A stretch of 22,144 nucleotides of DNA from Paulinella micropora (GCA_009731375.1 BJOX01000017.1:1451898-1474041); one strand, 5' to 3'. Shown: positions 9,641 to 20,530, counted from the stretch's first letter. Translations and numbers: made by a program. Notes: generated by a model not told the origin, from the letters alone.

Positions 9641-11355
9641 CTTTGGACACGAGTCTTCGCGGTGTTCTTGTTTGCCTGAGCATACGGAACAGTAGTGACC
9701 AAAGCGGCATCTTTTCCCGAAGGTGCATTCTTTGTTGGCTGCCCAGTTCTTGCACGTCTTGCGTTTCTTACTCGCGGTGTTCTGGGAGGCATTTCCTGTT
9801 CCTTTAACGTTGGTGTTGGTGGCCTGTTGTCGGTTGATGTAGGATGAGTTCGAAACCGGAGCTTCAGTCTCCAGCTTGAGTCTCAGCGCTTGTTGGCTGA
9901 TCATCAAAGGCTTGGAGCCCTTAAGCCATCGCCCCAGTTCATTGCTCTCGAATGCATTGATCAGTCTCGATGACTGAGTCGAGGTCCATTCGATCGCCCA
10001 GCTTCCGTAAGTAGGCGAAGTGCTCGTTCATGTCTTGTACAAAGTCTTTTAACTTTTCCACACAGGAGTACATCTCGATGAGAAATCGCACCTCGCCTTC
10101 GAAGAAGTCTCGTGTCGGCTTCTTGACCTTCTCTTTAGCTTGTTGGCCCAGTCGGAGCGACCTCTTAGCTGGCTGAAGCTCAGTCAGGTAAACAACCTCT
10201 CCATTCAAATTTTTTTCCAACGTGTCAGTCTCCAAAGAGCTTGCTCTTGGCTTACTCTCGAATACTATCAGTAGGAATTTACGGCGTTGCTTGCTCTTGA
10301 CCCCACTGAAGCCTAGTCTACGCAGTAACGGGTCGGCATTGATACCTTCCTCGTTGGCAGAGTCTCGTAGAATCCGGGCCAGTTCGTCTTCAGCATCCCA
10401 GTCGGCGTCAGGTTCGGAATCAGAAATGGGCTTAGCTTTCCCTTCCTTCTTGAGACTGGCTTCGGCTTCCCTTCCTCGCTGGGGCCTTTGGATACTTTGC
10501 GACGCTTGCTTTTTTGAGTCCACGGATACATGCAGCTCTTTATCCATGCGTTTGCCCTTCGGTTTGTCGTCCGGAATTTCCTCTTCCTCGTCGGACTCGG
10601 GTTCAGAGTCAGAAAGCAGAACTGGGGCTTCCTCATCGTCGCTGGGATGATCGTCAGACGGTGCTGCTTCTTCATCTTTCCCTCCCTTGGCCTTGGACTT
10701 GCCTTTGCCAGACTTGGGCTTGCTGTCTTGAGGACTTGGAGTCGGTTGAAACCTTTTGCCCGAGCTCCGCCTCCATGATTGCTTTCCAACTCTTTTTCTT
10801 GCTGATGAGTATCTTTGCAACGTTGTTCGCAACCACTTTCTTTGATGGCTTGCGTGGCAACTTGGCCAATTCGTCCTTGAAGTAAGTTGTGCCAACTTGT
10901 GCCAATGCCGATGCTTGATAAAGCTTGCAAAGGACGTCGGCAATCTTCTTGACACGCTGTTTGATTGACTCTTTGCTCTCCGACACGATGGCCATGATGT
11001 TCTTCCCAGCCGTTAGGTACCCGGCCTTGTTGACGTTAGCCGCCCATTTGATCTTAACAAAAGTACTGCCTTCGCTTGCAGGTTCCCAGAGGGATCCGTC
11101 ATTAAAAATAACAGAGTTGATTGCATCCTTCTTCTCCTTGCGTAGGAAACAAGATGCGATCTCCTCAGTAAAATCTCCTTCGGCTAGCTTGAACTCCACA
11201 ACCCATGCATCCTTGTCCGGTGTTCGTTCCACAACTCGACCCACAACTCGCACTTTACTAGCGTTGTCTCCAAACAGGTCCACAACGGAACCCGTATCTA
11301 AGACAAATTCAGCCAAGAATGAAGCTGTGTCACCCTTTTTGAGGGAATCAGACAT
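9602..11355 (-). pseudogene. DIRS-like Gag remnant with CCCH and CCHC-like zinc motifs
   Basis: The first ATG with sensible downstream composition is at 11355 (MSDSLKKGD). The N-terminal ~200 residues look folded, including VRVVGRVVERTPDKDAWVVEF, which recalls a small beta-barrel. A shift near 10770 moves the frame by +1 into a long acidic and lysine-rich linker (DSEPESDEEEEIPDD), then a helical part ending at a TGA at 9939-9941. A second shift near 9960 restores sense: GRWLKGSKPL, then a basic stretch KKRKT. The zinc region is at 9754-9647: C-X8-C-X5-C-X3-H, then C-X2-C-X5-H-X4-C. The frame stops at 9602. The role in a living element would be nucleic-acid-binding capsid protein. Confidence 0.6.
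9647..9754 (-). other. Zinc-finger region (CCCH + CCHC-like) of Gag
   Basis: The cysteines and histidine of the CCCH finger are followed after one residue by the CCHC-like knuckle. All eight ligands are intact although the surrounding gene is broken. Such tandem motifs bind RNA or single-stranded DNA. Confidence 0.7.
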
Positions 11356-11640
11356 AAATACAGGTAAGGAACCGGCAAATAGAAAAATAAATGCTTTCTT
11401 GCGAAGGCTAGCAACAAGAAAAAGCAAGCAGAACAAAAGGCAGAAAGCAAAGCATGTGGGTTTGGCCTTTGGCCAAAACAATAAATAAAAGACCGGTCCG
11501 CCTTCGGCGGAAGGGAAAAACTAAAACGTCTTAACACGGCCGTGCCGGCCGGGTAGAGAAACGTTTTTCCAAAACGGATTATCCAAAAACGACAGTAACA
11601 GTAAAAATAAAATAGCAAACCTGAATCAGGTTTAACGGAG
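11356..11640 (-). other. Probable 5' leader/terminal region of the DIRS-like element
   Basis: This lies upstream of the Gag start. It holds three short hairpins or palindromes close together: TTTGGCC-TTT-GGCCAAA (11461-11477), TCCGCC-TTC-GGCGGA (11497-11511) and CACGGCCGTG (11535-11544). Structured leaders or inverted termini are expected for DIRS elements, but the matching 3' terminus is missing, so the boundary is a guess. Confidence 0.35.
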
Positions 11641-12013
11641 GTTAATACTACGTACTAACCATAATTATGACTGCGCATTTTATTCAACCAGCGCTACTGC
11701 CTCTGAATTGTCAGTTCTGCTATTATACTTGCTGATTAAAGCGTCGATCGAGCATCGCGTCTCCTTACGGAGTCTTCCGGCAAACCGGCGTGTATAAAGG
11801 TACGAGTTAGGTTAGTGAGTGACCGGGTAATTACCAATAAACGGTTATGAGTTTTTGCTGGTTCTGGTCTAAAATAATATATTTATTGATGCCTCTTCAA
11901 GAGTCTTTTAATACAACTAATTCAATCCGCTTCGCTAGTAGTTGAACCCAATCCTCTGTTTTTATATAAACAAAGGTCAAAGCCTCCGATGGTGGAAAAT
12001 GTGGGAGACTAAT
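11641..12013. other. No gene seen
   Basis: Unique, mostly AT-rich sequence with a plus-strand TATAAA-like string near 11793 and short CTCTT/AAGAG symmetry near 11893. No supported coding sequence. Confidence 0.5.
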
Positions 12014-12078
12014 GTCTATGTCCCTGACGATGCCGGCCTGCATCCTCTGGTGCCGCCGGCATCCATTTTTTAGTGACT
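12014..12078 (+). repeat. GGATGCC-palindrome repeat, copy 1
   Basis: Shares GTCTATGTNCCTGAC and CCGGCATCCATTT, in this order, with the reverse complement of 14058-14107. It contains two imperfect palindromes: GATGCCGGCCTGCATC (12029-12044, one mismatch) and GGTGCCGCCGGCATCC (12049-12064). This copy has an extra ~18 bp compared with the other. Confidence 0.6.
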
Positions 12079-13856
12079 ACTTTTGAAAAAATTCTCCCGA
12101 GACAATCGGACTCCTCAGCTGTTTTTGTGCAAAAACTCTAGTAAAATGTTGGAAAAGTCCCTGCTCGAAATCTACTGTCAAAATTTTAGCTCAGTCCTTT
12201 GAGTATAAGTTTTTTTTCTTCTTTTTTTCAAAGTGCTGACCCTCAGGTTGCCTTTTTTCCACGGGAAGTCGTTTTTTGGAGATTTTTGGCCGAGAAAAAG
12301 GTGGAAGCTCATGTACCTCTGCGTTGCTTTGTGATGAAGAGCTGCTTTTGCGAGGTGTGAGATTGGAAATAATAATTTTTGGTATTTATGGTTGCCTTCA
12401 TATCAAGAACAACAAAATATCTTGAGTGTCTCGTTTTTTTTCATTGTTGCTTTCACACACCAAATTTCTTCTCTGTTTCATGGTTTCAAAAGCATGCCCC
12501 TCGTAGGCAGAGTGGAATGGTAGCTTCATAGAGCTAGAACAGGCATGAATAGATATGTAGATTCAATAAATGTGCAAAGAAGGAGAGGAGAGCAGAGCAA
12601 AAGAAAGCAAGAAGGGTTATACGTATCTGAAGTTAGAAAGGTTTTGAGTTTCTGAGACTGAGAGAGGTGAGACTCGTGACAAATCGATTACATACCATAC
12701 ATACCTTACATACATACATGCATACATACATGCACACTTACATACCAATTGATTTCACATACATGTACGCATACATACACATGTACACACAGACAAACAA
12801 ATAATCTAGTTCAATCTTTTGAGCTTTCTCTCACGACACACATATTTACTGTATACATAGGCTACATAAACATTTACAACAATGCCAGCTCACCTAAACA
12901 ACATATTCTGTTCTTTCTATCTGTGTCTTTTGATTTGTCGGTTGTGTTGTGTGTGCAGAGAACTCTAGTCAATAAGTCATACATTTTGTGTGTTTTTGTT
13001 GCCCGTTGTTTTCTAATCATTTTCACTTTTTATTGCATTTCAAGCAATATACAGTTTTTGAAACATTTCTTTCAATCACAACTCATGTTATGGTTGCACA
13101 TGCACGTAAACATAACTCTATATGTGTGTTCCACACCAAAATCACAAAGAAAAATACAGAGAATACACAGTTTTGGGAAGGAATAACATGTACAATTACA
13201 CCTAAAATTACATGTTTTACGAAATTCATGCAATCTTTATGTATGTTATGTATGTACATTTGTGTGTTAAAACGTTTTGAAGCTGGTTCTAGGTTTTCGT
13301 TCTTGGAGCTGCCTTGAGGGCTCCAAAAGGTATGTTGTTTTTCTTTCAACTTCCTCATAGATGCTTGTTTTTTTAGGTTTACTAGCTGGTTTTGCTCCCT
13401 TCTTGGAAGAGGTTTCATTTGTTGTCTTGCTCTCTCCGTCTGCATGTAGCTAGTTTATAGGCTAGAGATATGAAAAATGCGTACAGGTTTTGTTTTTTAT
13501 GTTTACTTATCTCATTATTATTACATCTTTCCTACACTATTTGACCTCCATATATTTGAGTATATCTTTTTTGTGCTTACACATCATCAGTTCCCACCAC
13601 CCTTTGCAAACACAGTTGATTAGATAGTTTAGTTGAGCTTATTTTTCATTTATTCATGTGTTCAAAAACGTGCTTTTTTGTTTCGCTTCAGTGTCATATA
13701 TTTTTCTGCTTCTAATTTGCAGCCTAAATATGAGAATACTTTTTACATAATTACATAAAAATTATGACGGTGCATACAGCGGCCCCAGTCGGCATTGTTT
13801 TTCGCATGTACGATGAAAAATAACATATTTTATTGAAATGATAATAGTTTAAAGTA
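12079..13856. other. AT-rich DNA, no confident gene
   Basis: Contains open but startless stretches, for example plus 12247-12360 after a pyrimidine tract and CTCAG, and minus 13443-13267, a Lys-rich frame ending in TAA. Each could be a terminal exon, but none joins to a partner in phase. A short ACAT-rich patch lies at about 12691-12780. The rest is T-rich, with intron-like or intergenic character. Confidence 0.4.
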
Positions 13857-13878
13857 TGTGATGCCGGGGGGCATCACA
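13857..13878. repeat. Perfect inverted repeat TGTGATGCC-GGGG-GGCATCACA
   Basis: Nine-bp arms (13857-13865 and 13870-13878) surround GGGG. The GATGCC/GGCATC core is the same as in the palindromes at 12029 and 14066. Confidence 0.85.
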
Positions 13879-13900
13879 CAAAAAATGAATAAGTCTCGGA

Positions 13901-13926
13901 GGGGGGGGGGGGGGAANNNNNNNNNN
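13901..13926. other. G-run and 10-N assembly gap
   Basis: A run of G ends in AA at 13915-13916, followed by exactly ten N (13917-13926). Sequencing or assembly broke at a homopolymer. Confidence 0.95.
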
Positions 13927-14057
13927 CTGAGTCAGACCGAGCGGTATTATTAATAATTGTATTAAATTTTTTTGATTTTAATACATGAAATGAAAGATTT
14001 AATATTAATTTTAATAAAAAATTTGAATATTATTATTTTTTATTGAACTTGAAAGTG

Positions 14058-14107
14058 ACTTGAAATGGATGCCGGCCGGCATCCAGTGTCAGGCACATAG
14101 ACAGTGG
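14058..14107 (-). repeat. GGATGCC-palindrome repeat, copy 2 (inverted)
   Basis: Contains the exact 20-bp palindrome TGGATGCCGGCCGGCATCCA at 14066-14085. Read on the minus strand, the flanks match 12014-12078 (GTCTATGTGCCTGAC before, CATTTCAAGTCAC after). Confidence 0.65.
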
Positions 14108-16480
14108 TAGTGGAGCCAAAAACAACCAAGGCAAACACCAGCCAATTCCCGTGGTCCGGCCTAACGATAATATATTCCGGTCTAAAAAGTGTAACGGTCT
14201 CTAATAGTAATATTATTGTTACTCGGTTAAGAGGGTTAATATTGCCGGGTAAGTTCCTCTTATTGTGTCTAGGTTGACACAGGGGTATCATGTACTCTAC
14301 TAAAGTAGCACATATTTAACTATCTGCGCCTACAGTCCCCCCTCCCCGGTTTATCCGATAACCCCCATTTAATTAGGAGTAGAAAGGTAAATGTGAGCGG
14401 TAGGAATATGGAGGCTGTCGAGGTTTGGCTCGAGGTTGATGGCTTCAAGTCTCCTCCCTCTTGGGATCGTATGGACGATTGAAAGAGAGAAGTTCAAATG
14501 TTGGACGGTTACTCCGAAAGATTTTAGTTTCGGAATTTGTGCGAAATTCGAATTTGACTTCTATTAATATTTTGCCAATCTTAAATTTGAATTTGAATCA
14601 TGGGCCAAGTTCGCTCTACACCTTCCCCCCCCCCCTGATGACTCTTGTCATGCAATTGTGAGGAGTAACCGTCTTCGTCCTAGCACTGAGTTGTTGTGCG
14701 CACCCTCGGTAGGCTCGGCATTCTGGTGTGATGGACGGCATGTGGGCCGTTGGATGTGTAGAATAAGTCTTGCCTTGGACCGGCCAGACTTTCTCAACGC
14801 ACCCCCACCAACGCTCCATGGATGTCCCCTTGGTGGGACAGAGGTTAATCGGAGCTAAGAAGAAGTTCGCGTAATGGTCCGCGAAAAGGAAACTTCCCAG
14901 CATCCTCACTTGTTGTGAGGGCTCCTGATCCCGACAGAGTAGCAGTTCTTCCGAGCCGGAAGACTTACTAGACTACGGGCAAGGGTACTCGCCGGATTAA
15001 AAGGTGTTTTGCGCAGAGGGTGGACAATGCCGTGAAGCAATTGACCACACTCTTTAAGCAATAACTAGTCAATACAGGCGTCCCAGTATTACTATTCCGT
15101 TATTATATTCCAAGTGTTCTCAATTCACTTTTGCAGTTTGGTTACCTTTTAATACTGAGTACAAACAGTGCTGCTTGAGCACAAGAACTACGATCCCTGT
15201 CCGTTCCATCTATTGCTATCCGTTCTATAATTGGTTGGTCTACATAAGTCCCGACGGAGACCAACTCTAATCTAGATAAATCAAGAAGGTCTAGAAAGGA
15301 TGAATTGTAGATTGTGCAACTGTAAGTTGCACATCCTTCCTGTACTAGTAAAGAAATATGGTATTATATTGGCAATTGGCAAGGAGGGCCGGCAGAGAAT
15401 AGGTTTACGTGAATTTGCCACAAAGGACAAATCCAGTAACGGAAATTCTCGGTTACGGTATATCTCCGACGCTCCCCCTCAAAGAACGTAAACTCATCTG
15501 CCTTGACTGCTTAGTTATAAAATAATTTACTATTATGTCCGCACCAAGGACCTTATGATCATAAATGAATTAACATGTCTATGCCCTATCACTCACGTTG
15601 GCAGTGAAAAGCCAGACCCAAAGAAGGTCATTTACTTACGCTCACTCTCTCTGAGATGTAGAGTCAGAAGTGGCTACCCCACTTACCGCGGCATGCATAT
15701 AATATTATCAGTTAGATTATATGCAAGGCAGGCGTCCCACGGTAAAGTAAGGCCTCTCTGACGAGAAGACGATTATCAACTACGCTCTCCTAACCTCTCA
15801 AAATGAAAAAGGTAAAAGTTGCGACCATCGGGCTGAAACTTGAAGTATGATTATGCATCGGAAAAATTACACAACATATAATCAAAATATAATAAGTCAG
15901 TAAGTCGACTTAGTAGATATTGATCCGATAATACGATTTACGCTGAAATTTAATGATTTAGCTATCCCTGATGATTATATGATAGGTATGACGTTCATAT
16001 TTATAAAGTACAGACATAGACATCACATCATAATATATAAAATGTGGGATTAAATATTATAATAAAAGTTATGAAGGCAAAAGTATAGAATATATGAAAT
16101 ATAGCAGATAAACATACCAAATTCATGTAGTAACTGTAGATCAACGAGTTCTAACAGAATACACATTAAATTAAGCAAGTTTAATAAAAGTCACTCAGCA
16201 AAAATAATTTTGTCAGCATTTCCCCTGCAAGGGGTACCTTTCAGAAAAAAACACGTGAAAAGTTATGTTTTTGAAGCCCCCATTGCGCGGAATGCTGCAA
16301 AATACCGTTGCTAAGTTACAACAAACTATAAGCTACGGATCCGCACACTGGATCCACCTCTGGGTCCGCTTGCCATAAACTTTGTCTCGTCCCCCGGGCC
16401 CGTTTCTCGCTCGACTACCTATATTGCCTATCAACGAGGAAAAGGGGGCAGCGCACGGCAGAAACACGCAAAAAGCACAA
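14108..16480. other. Unassigned DNA, no recognised gene
   Basis: Mixed composition. 14108-15780 has moderate GC and reads like old repeat or transposon DNA, but no frame gives a recognisable protein. Minor structures include TGTGTC/GACACA near 14270, TGCAAC/GTTGCA near 15318, and GTTGGTCT/AGACCAAC (15234-15241 with 15258-15265). 15780-16260 is AT-rich. No tRNA or rRNA was recognised. Confidence 0.45.
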
Positions 16481-16499
16481 ATATTCGTGGTGGCAAGTT

Positions 16500-16708
16500 C
16501 TATCAAGCTACAAGAGTGCTTTTGGGAACAAAATCCCTAAGAGCCGAAGGTATCTTAGCAACTTTGTGTCCAGAAGCACTAAGTCGGTCGAAGACGCAGC
16601 CCACTTCCGATTCGTCTGATCCAAGTGGCGGCGAAACACAACCTACAAAGCTGGAGTATGTAACAAATAGCGAGGTTGACCCTCGTAGTATGTAAAACAC
16701 ATCCGACA
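16500..16708 (-). repeat. Possible start of the copia 3' LTR
   Basis: Just past the end of the copia reading frame, the minus strand reads GGGGGCCGGAAATGAG (purine-rich) and then TGTCGGATG at 16708-16700. TGTYGGA is a common beginning of copia LTRs. The 5' LTR is lost, so the repeat cannot be confirmed and its far end is not defined. A CGAGG/CCTCG hairpin lies near 16673-16687. Confidence 0.25.
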
Positions 16709-18090
16709 TTGAGCGTTGGGACTCATTTCCGGCCCCCGGTCCAATGACTTTGCCATTTCTGGCTTGTACCCCCTACTAAGGCTATGTCTATCCTATTCGC
16801 CGTGAGCGCTATCTTTCTAAGCGCTTCCAAATCCAATGTGGGGCAGATTCTGAACACGTCCAACAACGCGTCCGCTTGATCCTTGGGCAAATACTTGGTC
16901 AAAGCATCCCCTAACTGTCCCTTAGTACCCACCTTCCTAAACTTTGCTATGCCTTCCTGTTCTAGCTCGTGTAGGTAGTGTTCTTCCAAAGGCAAGTGTT
17001 TCGTGCGTGGTCCGGCTAACCCGCGTTGCGAGGCTAGTATGGTTTGTGCGTTATCCTCATGAACGTCGAAAGGTTTGGGCTCCGGAATGCCTAATTCACT
17101 TCGCATGTTGCGAATGGCCATAGCTTCCCTTACTGGGCCTCATTGGCTGCGAAAATTTCCGCGTCGTTCGACGAAAGGGCAACTTTCGACTGCTGCTTGG
17201 ACAGCCAACCCACGGGATCTCCTCCTGCTAAGACTACATACCCAGTACGAGATTTACCAGTCTTTTAACAAACCCTGTGAGCCGCATCGGGCCAAACTGT
17301 CATTGGTCCTATCGGTCCTGCCTTCCCTACCGCACTAAGGTACTTCTTGCTGAACCTAAGTACTCTATCGTTCTTCAGATATCGGATTATCTTCCCTAGC
17401 TTGGAATAAGTCTTCCCCACATCTACTGTCTGCATTACGCTTGCAGAATTGAGCGCTTCCTCTATATCCGGCCTAGTCATCTTGGCCAAAAAGAGTAAAC
17501 TCCCGACTATCTGTGGAATTGAAAACTAAGTCTTGCTTGCTCGTCCATTGGCATTGGGTCAGTTTTTGATCCGGGTGTTGCGCTGGGCTTGCAGTGTTCA
17601 TACCCGTAAAATTTTACAACGTTCCGAGCGTAACTTTGCTGATTTAGGATGATTTCCGACTTTGTCTGAAAAATCAAGTCCCATTCACTTGAATTCTTTT
17701 GCTAAACCGAGTCTTTTAATGGGGAAATGCATTTCAAGTCTCTCGCAAAATCTATCATAGGCCTGTCCGAGAGTCTGCTAGGTGCCATGAAAATGAGATC
17801 GTCTACATGGAAGACGCCTACTTTCCCTCACCTAAGCTCACTACTTTCTCCATAAACAAGCATGGGTTTGATTGAAGTGTTGTGAAGCCTAACTGTTTGA
17901 GAAACCCGGAAAATATATCATACCAACCGGCGCTTTCCTGCCTCGGGGGCGCTCCGTATAATGCTTTGACAACCTCCCATATCTTTCCTACTCTCCCTAT
18001 CACGGACTTGTGGTGGGCGAGCATATATGGCGTCTATCATGTCGGCATTAAGATATGCGTTTTTAAAGTCAACCCCGTACAGTCTCCTAC
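16700..18090 (-). mobile_element. 5'-truncated Ty1/copia retrotransposon
   Basis: A minus-strand remnant of a copia polyprotein, covering the reverse transcriptase from its first catalytic motif through RNase H. Gag, protease and integrase are missing: recognisable similarity ends near 18090. Several stops and frameshifts make it non-functional. Order and motifs are diagnostic of Ty1/copia, with RT and RNase H contiguous and last. Confidence 0.85.
16723..18085 (-). pseudogene. Copia RT-RNase H polyprotein remnant
   Basis: Reading down the minus strand: LYGVDFKNAYLNAD (RT motif A, Asp codon 18070-18068); after a shift near 18005, KIWEVVKALYGAP and WYDIFSGFLKQLGF (the copia YGLKQAPRAWY region); after a shift at 17820, VGVFHVDDLIFMAPSRL, with the catalytic HVDD at 17809-17798 (both Asp intact, Tyr replaced by His). 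A TAG follows at 17704-17702, then WDLIFQTKSEI, another TAG (17509-17507), and in a new frame LAKMTRPDIEEALN and KLGKIIRYLKN (connection). RNase H follows as GYVVLAGGDPVGWLSKQQ and VALSSNDAEIFAANEA; a last shift gives the terminal frame 17121-16723 with VHEDNAQTILA and RTKHLPLEEHYL. No function is expected. Confidence 0.85.
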
Positions 18091-18619
18091 CATAATTAAA
18101 CTAAACATTCGCCCAACTTGGGGGGGTCAGCTTTTCCGAAATTTTCCTATGATTTTCAGAAACTTTTCCAAAACGAGTGGAAATGAAAGGGAATTAATTT
18201 CCTAATTATAAAACATATTAAAATAGTATGTATTTAAAGATGTTTTTATTAGTTGAAATACACTTTAACTTGTGACTTCATCTCCGGAGATGGGTGAGAA
18301 CCGGTCTGACACTGTAATTTTTATAAGTTTTCACAGTGTAGGCGACTACGAATGCATCATTAAAACAAGCTGCCACCATGCACAACCTGCTGCGTTAATT
18401 TGTTTTGTTTGATTCCTAAGTATTTTTATTAATAATATTCAGAAATATTTACTTTACATAGTGTAATTAGCTACAGATGGGGTGGAAAGGCTAGGGTGAG
18501 ACACAGGGGGGGGGGGGGGGGGGGGAAGGATAAGATGTCAGGTGTGGCTACCACAAATAAAACTCTCAATAAATCTATTTAAATACATGCAAACGTAATT
18601 ATAAACGCAAAATATAGAG

Positions 18620-18620
<1 letters not shown>
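18091..18620. other. Unique DNA with two small inverted repeats and a G-run
   Basis: No gene. Contains the exact 14-bp palindrome CATCTCCGGAGATG (18279-18292), ACACTGT/ACAGTGT arms (18309-18315 and 18333-18339) and a run of 19 G (about 18507-18525). Confidence 0.6.
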
Positions 18621-18691
<71 letters not shown>

Positions 18692-18861
18692 CATCCATCC
18701 ATCCATCCATCCATCCATCCATCTATCTATCTATCTATCTATCTATCTGTCTATCTATCTGTCTATCTATCTATCTATCCATCTATCTATCTATCTATTT
18801 ATCTGCCTACCTACCTACCTACCTCTATCTATCTATCTATCTTCTATCTATCTTATCTATC

Positions 18862-18930
<69 letters not shown>
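18621..18930. repeat. (ATCT)n microsatellite with CATC block
   Basis: About 310 bp of tetranucleotide repeat. A CATC sub-block lies at about 18691-18722 and a CTAC block near 18806-18822; minor interruptions lie toward the end. Confidence 0.97.
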
Positions 18931-18931
<1 letters not shown>

Positions 18932-18950
18932 GCCTGGTTAGTAGTTAACA

Positions 18951-19060
18951 GCAAGAGGAGAGGAGAGAGAGAGAGAGGAGAGGAGAGGAGAGGGGGAGGG
19001 GGGGGGGGGAGGGAGAAAGAGAGAGAGAGAGAGAGAGCGAAAGAGAGAAAGAGAGGGAGA

Positions 19061-19128
<68 letters not shown>

Positions 19129-19374
19129 TAGAGATAGATAGATAGATAGATAGATAGACAGATAGATAGAGAGAGAGAGAGAGAAAGAGAAAGAAAGAAA
19201 GAAAGAAAGAAAGAGAGAAAGAGAGAGAGAGACAGAGAGAGAGACAGCGAGAGAGAGAGAGAGGAGAGGAGAGGAGAGAGAGAGAGGGGGGGGGGGGGNN
19301 NNNNNNNNAGAGAAAGAGAGAAAGAGAGAGAGAGAGAGATAAATAGATAGATAGATAGATAGATAGATAGAAAG

Positions 19375-19405
<31 letters not shown>

Positions 19406-19408
19406 AAG

Positions 19409-19459
<51 letters not shown>

Positions 19460-19626
19460 CAGAGAGAGAGACAGAGAGAGAGAGAGGAGAGGAGAGGAGA
19501 GAGAGACAAAGAGAGAGAGAGAGGAGAGGAGAGGAGAGAGAGACAAAGAGAGAGAGAGAGGAGAGGAGAGGAGAGAGAGACAAAGAGAGAGAGAGAGGAG
19601 AGGAGAGGAGAGGGGGGGGAGGGGGG

Positions 19627-19662
<36 letters not shown>

Positions 19663-19673
19663 AAGAGAGAGAG
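18951..19673. repeat. Homopurine GA-rich compound microsatellite
   Basis: Almost pure purine on the plus strand, mixing GA, GAGGA, GAAA, GATA and GACA units and G-runs. A 10-N gap sits at 19299-19308 directly after a G-run. A composite block (GATA, then GA, GAAA, GA, GACA, GAGGA) occurs twice, about 19125-19297 and 19325-19515. Within 19488-19600 a 37-bp unit containing ACAAA is repeated three times. Confidence 0.95.
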
Positions 19674-20414
19674 NNNNNNNNNNNNNNNNNNNNNNNNNNN
19701 NNNNNNNNNNNNNNNNNNNNNNNNNNNNNNNNNNNNNNNNNNNNNNNNNNNNNNNNNNNNNNNNNNNNNNNNNNNNNNNNNNNNNNNNNNNNNNNNNNNN
19801 NNNNNNNNNNNNNNNNNNNNNNNNNNNNNNNNNNNNNNNNNNNNNNNNNNNNNNNNNNNNNNNNNNNNNNNNNNNNNNNNNNNNNNNNNNNNNNNNNNNN
19901 NNNNNNNNNNNNNNNNNNNNNNNNNNNNNNNNNNNNNNNNNNNNNNNNNNNNNNNNNNNNNNNNNNNNNNNNNNNNNNNNNNNNNNNNNNNNNNNNNNNN
20001 NNNNNNNNNNNNNNNNNNNNNNNNNNNNNNNNNNNNNNNNNNNNNNNNNNNNNNNNNNNNNNNNNNNNNNNNNNNNNNNNNNNNNNNNNNNNNNNNNNNN
20101 NNNNNNNNNNNNNNNNNNNNNNNNNNNNNNNNNNNNNNNNNNNNNNNNNNNNNNNNNNNNNNNNNNNNNNNNNNNNNNNNNNNNNNNNNNNNNNNNNNNN
20201 NNNNNNNNNNNNNNNNNNNNNNNNNNNNNNNNNNNNNNNNNNNNNNNNNNNNNNNNNNNNNNNNNNNNNNNNNNNNNNNNNNNNNNNNNNNNNNNNNNNN
20301 NNNNNNNNNNNNNNNNNNNNNNNNNNNNNNNNNNNNNNNNNNNNNNNNNNNNNNNNNNNNNNNNNNNNNNNNNNNNNNNNNNNNNNNNNNNNNNNNNNNN
20401 NNNNNNNNNNNNNN
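19674..20414. other. Assembly gap (741 N)
   Basis: Unsequenced, bordered by GA repeat on the left and poly-A on the right. Long reading frames across it are meaningless. Confidence 0.99.

Positions 20415-20482
<68 letters not shown>
20415..20482. repeat. Poly-A tract (68 nt)
   Basis: A pure A run directly after the gap. It could be the tail of a retroposed element whose body lies in the gap, or simply a homopolymer. Confidence 0.95.
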
Positions 20483-20483
<1 letters not shown>

Positions 20484-20530
20484 ATAAATACGCATACGCA
20501 TGCACACAAACTTATGGTTCTGTTTGCTTG

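Larger units (their letters stand above)
7463..11355 (-). mobile_element. Decayed DIRS-like retrotransposon, 3'-truncated
   Basis: A minus-strand element with the order Gag, linker, reverse transcriptase. The Gag carries a CCCH finger followed directly by a CCHC-like knuckle, a pairing I associate with DIRS-order Gags. The reverse transcriptase ends in the DIRS-type layout: catalytic motif, then LCEQLKLPV, then a helical segment leading to GFTSF. No protease or integrase is visible between Gag and RT, which also suits DIRS. RNase H, methyltransferase and tyrosine recombinase would lie below 7463 and are absent: the sequence runs into (CA)n and AT-rich DNA. At least four frameshifts in Gag and linker, and several stops and shifts in RT, show it is dead. 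DIRS is a family-level inference; the missing recombinase prevents proof. Confidence 0.65.

Noticed and set aside
10222-10885. Plus-strand frames over the Gag region
   Set aside because: Shadows of the acidic/lysine-rich Gag linker on the minus strand.
13267-13443. Lys-rich minus-strand frame as a terminal exon
   Set aside because: Open only 58 codons, and no upstream exon in phase could be found in the AT-rich flank.
13901-13926. G-run plus N as a biological G-quadruplex boundary
   Set aside because: The fixed 10-N placeholder beside a homopolymer points to an assembly break; no functional claim can be made.
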